The notes beneath the pieces are model-generated. The model saw only the letters and a list, made by a program, of their open reading frames with translations, was not told the DNA's origin and searched no databases. Shown here in pieces: positions 62,142-64,000 of a stretch of DNA of 64,000 bases. This DNA is from Rhodobacteraceae bacterium Alg231-30 (lineage in GTDB: Bacteria; Pseudomonadota; Alphaproteobacteria; Rhodobacterales; Rhodobacteraceae). The stretch's first letter is position 1; each line of letters opens with the position of its first letter. The stretch lies in assembly GCA_900143615.1 (NCBI GenBank), contig FREU01000004.1:371417-435416 (forward strand), given 5' to 3'. Made by a program: the position numbers and the translations under genes.

Positions 62142-62155
62142 TGCATACGTATGCA
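62142..62155. promoter_or_regulatory. LacI-type operator 2
   Basis: TGCATACGTATGCA: perfect 14-bp palindrome with central CG, sharing its core with operator 1. Centres are 55 bp apart (about five helical turns), which would allow looping or cooperative binding by a LacI tetramer. It faces the divergent SnoaL gene at 62230. Confidence 0.8.
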
Positions 62156-62229
62156 AAAGTGAAACTCAATAGACATTTGAGGCATGCCTAAAACCTCTGC
62201 CAAAGTATTGAAACAACTGGAAACTGTCG

Positions 62230-63240
62230 ATGACAACGCCACAATCAGCGAAACGGATCGTACGCAATTTTTATGCAGACTTGGATACAGCAGCCTCCGG
62301 CTCAATGGTTGAGGAAATGCTCAAGCACTGTGATCCGGAGCTGCTGTGGCGCGGTTTTCATCCGTTCAATGAACTGCACGGTCCGGCGAACGTCGCTGAA
62401 AGGTTTTGGGAACCTCTGCGCCGCAGCTTGACGCGGATGCAGCGTCGCATGGACGTTTTTTTTGCAGCCAAAAACCGGTTTGACGACCCCGGTGGCGCTT
62501 GGGTCTGCTCGATGGGACATTTGATGGGGCTGTTTGATGCACCCTGGCTGGGCATCCCCCCCACCGGCAAAATGGCCTTTTTGCGTTATTGCGCCTTTCA
62601 CCGAGTTAAGGGTGAAAAAATAGCTGAAACCGCAATGTATTTCGACATTCCACATCTGATGATGCAAGCCGGTTTGCGCCCCTTCCCTGAACAGACCGCA
62701 GCCCAATTGGTTCAGCCCGGCCCGATGACGCATGATGGCTTACTATTTGATGCACAACCCGCCGACCAAGGGGAAAAAACTCTCGCGGCAATTGAAGCGA
62801 TGATTACGGACTTGGGCCAATGGGACAGCAACCTGTCTCTTGAGGACGAATTGGCCCAGACATGGCATGACGACATGATCTGGTGGGGACCAAGCGGTAT
62901 TGGGGCGACCTATACAATCGAACGCTACGCCAAACAACATTCTGGCCCCTTCCGTGCGGGATTTAAGGATCGTTCCAAGACGAAACACATCTGTCGGATG
63001 GCCGAGGGACACTATGGGGGTTTCTTTGGCTGGCCGAATTTCACCGCAATACCTTCTGGCGGTTTCATGGGGATGCCTGCCACGGGTAAAACCGGCGAGT
63101 TTCGGGTCATCGATATCTATCGACGTGACGGCGATAAGCTAGCGGAAAACTGGATTTTCATCGACTTGCTGCATTTTTGGAAACAACAAGGCGTTGACGT
63201 TTTGGCCCGCACGACCAAAATATCCAGCCTGGAGGCTTAA
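62230..63240 (+). CDS. Two-domain SnoaL-like protein (paralogue D)
   Basis: 336 aa; GGAA 8 nt upstream of the ATG. It is collinear with paralogue B: domain 1 with LGIPPTGKMAFLRY and DIPHLMMQA, domain 2 with WWGPSGIG, GMPATGKTG, NW-x3-D and Q-x-GVD. It is transcribed divergently from the transporter operon across the shared operator region, so is probably co-regulated. Function unknown. Confidence 0.82.
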   Translation: MTTPQSAKRIVRNFYADLDTAASGSMVEEMLKHCDPELLWRGFHPFNELHGPANVAERFWEPLRRSLTRMQRRMDVFFAAKNRFDDPGGAWVCSMGHLMGLFDAPWLGIPPTGKMAFLRYCAFHRVKGEKIAETAMYFDIPHLMMQAGLRPFPEQTAAQLVQPGPMTHDGLLFDAQPADQGEKTLAAIEAMITDLGQWDSNLSLEDELAQTWHDDMIWWGPSGIGATYTIERYAKQHSGPFRAGFKDRSKTKHICRMAEGHYGGFFGWPNFTAIPSGGFMGMPATGKTGEFRVIDIYRRDGDKLAENWIFIDLLHFWKQQGVDVLARTTKISSLEA

Positions 63241-63289
63241 ACAGGTGTCTGGCGTCAGCGCCTAAGCTGGTCTTAAAGATCAGTCGCCC

Positions 63290-63440
63290 TAACCGAAGCA
63301 CGTTTGGAACCGGGTGCCCACCGAGCTGATCCGCGTCATACCTGACGGGCAAGGCCTCTATGCGATCACGCTGCATGGCGATTGTACTGGAATCTTAGGA
63401 GCTTACGGGGGTTCTCAAAAAGAAAAACTCCCGGGCGCTG
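63290..63440 (+). pseudogene. Relic of a serine recombinase C-terminus next to tRNA-fMet
   Basis: A frame containing LIRVIPDGQGLYAITLHGDCTGIL, then GSQKEKLPGA, resembles the extreme C-terminal region of alphaproteobacterial serine recombinases (a hydrophobic strand, the LHGDLAGIL-like motif and a basic tail). There is no start, and the frame continues into tRNA sequence. It would follow, almost directly, the segment seen at 43788-43980 in a complete protein. Only moderately certain. Confidence 0.4.
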
Positions 63441-63457
63441 TTTTGCGAGCCGGGAGT
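63423..63457 (-). terminator. Rho-independent terminator of the rRNA operon
   Basis: On the minus strand ACTCCCGG (63457-63450) and CCGGGAGT (63434-63427) form an 8-bp stem followed by TTTTTC and more T residues (down to ~63417). It ends the 23S-5S-tRNA-fMet transcript. Confidence 0.85.
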
Positions 63458-63467
63458 CAATTTTCAT

Positions 63468-63544
<77 letters not shown>

Positions 63545-63646
63545 GAACCGGGCCAATTGTATTGGCCTGAGTTGCCTCATCTAGATTTTGGTGAGGCATT
63601 GATTTCATCGTAGAGAGATACGTTTTATCCTGAAGTCGTTTACTAG

Positions 63647-63763
<117 letters not shown>

Positions 63764-63920
63764 AAGTAAACGGCTTCATGATGATGCCCTTTTGGGGCTG
63801 TCCAAGTCAGAATACGCTGCGCTGATACGCAGTATGTTGTGTAGTGTGTATGACTGATGGATCGCAGTTTTGAGCACTACCGCTACGCTACTTGAGCGCG
63901 GCGCAGTCTTGCTTTTACTG

Positions 63921-64000
63921 GATCAAATCAAGCCTATCGGACCATTAGTACCAGTCAACTGAACGCATTGCTGCGCTTACATCTCTGGCCTATCGACGTG
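63921..64000 (-). rRNA. 23S ribosomal RNA, 3' end (partial)
   Basis: The minus strand reads ATAGGCCAGAGATGTAAGCG and later GACTGGTACTAATGG then GGCTTGAT, the conserved 3' end of 23S rRNA. It continues beyond the window edge. The spacer to 5S is ~157 nt without any tRNA. Confidence 0.93.

Overview
The window looks like a chromosomal segment of a marine Roseobacter-group member of the Rhodobacteraceae (Alphaproteobacteria). This rests on gene content and style: a fbc/petABC cytochrome bc1 operon, an rRNA operon ending 23S-5S-tRNA-fMet, a NAD-dependent formate dehydrogenase, GC-rich genes with overlapping ATGA/TGATG junctions, and DapF, Tdh and UMF1-transporter sequences of the type seen in that family. 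No database search was run; all assignments are from reading the sequence.

Layout. 0-5.5 kb: a methyltransferase-like protein, tRNA-Lys, a dapF-mtaB-GST operon, a PaiB-like protein and a second GST. 5.5-11.1 kb: formate dehydrogenase (fused gamma-beta subunit plus large alpha subunit) with a LysR regulator. 11.8-14.6 kb: petABC with a strong terminator. 14.6-16.4 kb: two tandem outer-membrane beta-barrel paralogues. 16.5-20.8 kb: the NAD-salvage genes pncA and pncB separated by a hybrid histidine kinase. 20.8-28.9 kb: arfB, then the alpha-2-macroglobulin/PBP1C pair. 29-39 kb: a second hybrid kinase, yaaA, recQ, a YggT protein, a thioesterase, a UMF1 transporter, mepA, a phytase-like esterase and a queuosine-precursor transporter behind a possible structured leader. 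39-43.7 kb: an orphan short transcript (18-codon ORF plus terminator), a thiolase, an XRE-cupin regulator, and kbl-tdh for threonine breakdown.

43.7-63.4 kb looks like accessory DNA. Relics of a large serine recombinase lie at both ends (about 43.8-44.0 and 63.3-63.4 kb, same strand). Between them are an AT-richer MBOAT/AlgX-like pair for polysaccharide O-acetylation and a long minus-strand catabolic locus of 14 genes running from 62.0 to 47.9 kb. That locus holds a MalK-type ABC importer, a histidinol-dehydrogenase-family enzyme resembling sulfopropanediol dehydrogenases, an SDR, a double cupin, a zinc-site MetE-like protein, an alpha/beta hydrolase, an RraA/HMG-aldolase-like protein, a LacI regulator, and SnoaL/NTF2-like proteins. 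One more two-domain SnoaL gene is divergent at 62.2 kb. Two LacI-type palindromes 55 bp apart lie in the divergent promoter. I read this as one uptake-and-degradation system for an unknown polyhydroxylated or sulfonated compound; it is the best candidate here for an undescribed system.

Smaller signals include an 11-bp triple repeat dispersed at three intergenic sites, a DapF with Ser in place of a catalytic Cys, and a Tdh without the structural-zinc cysteines.
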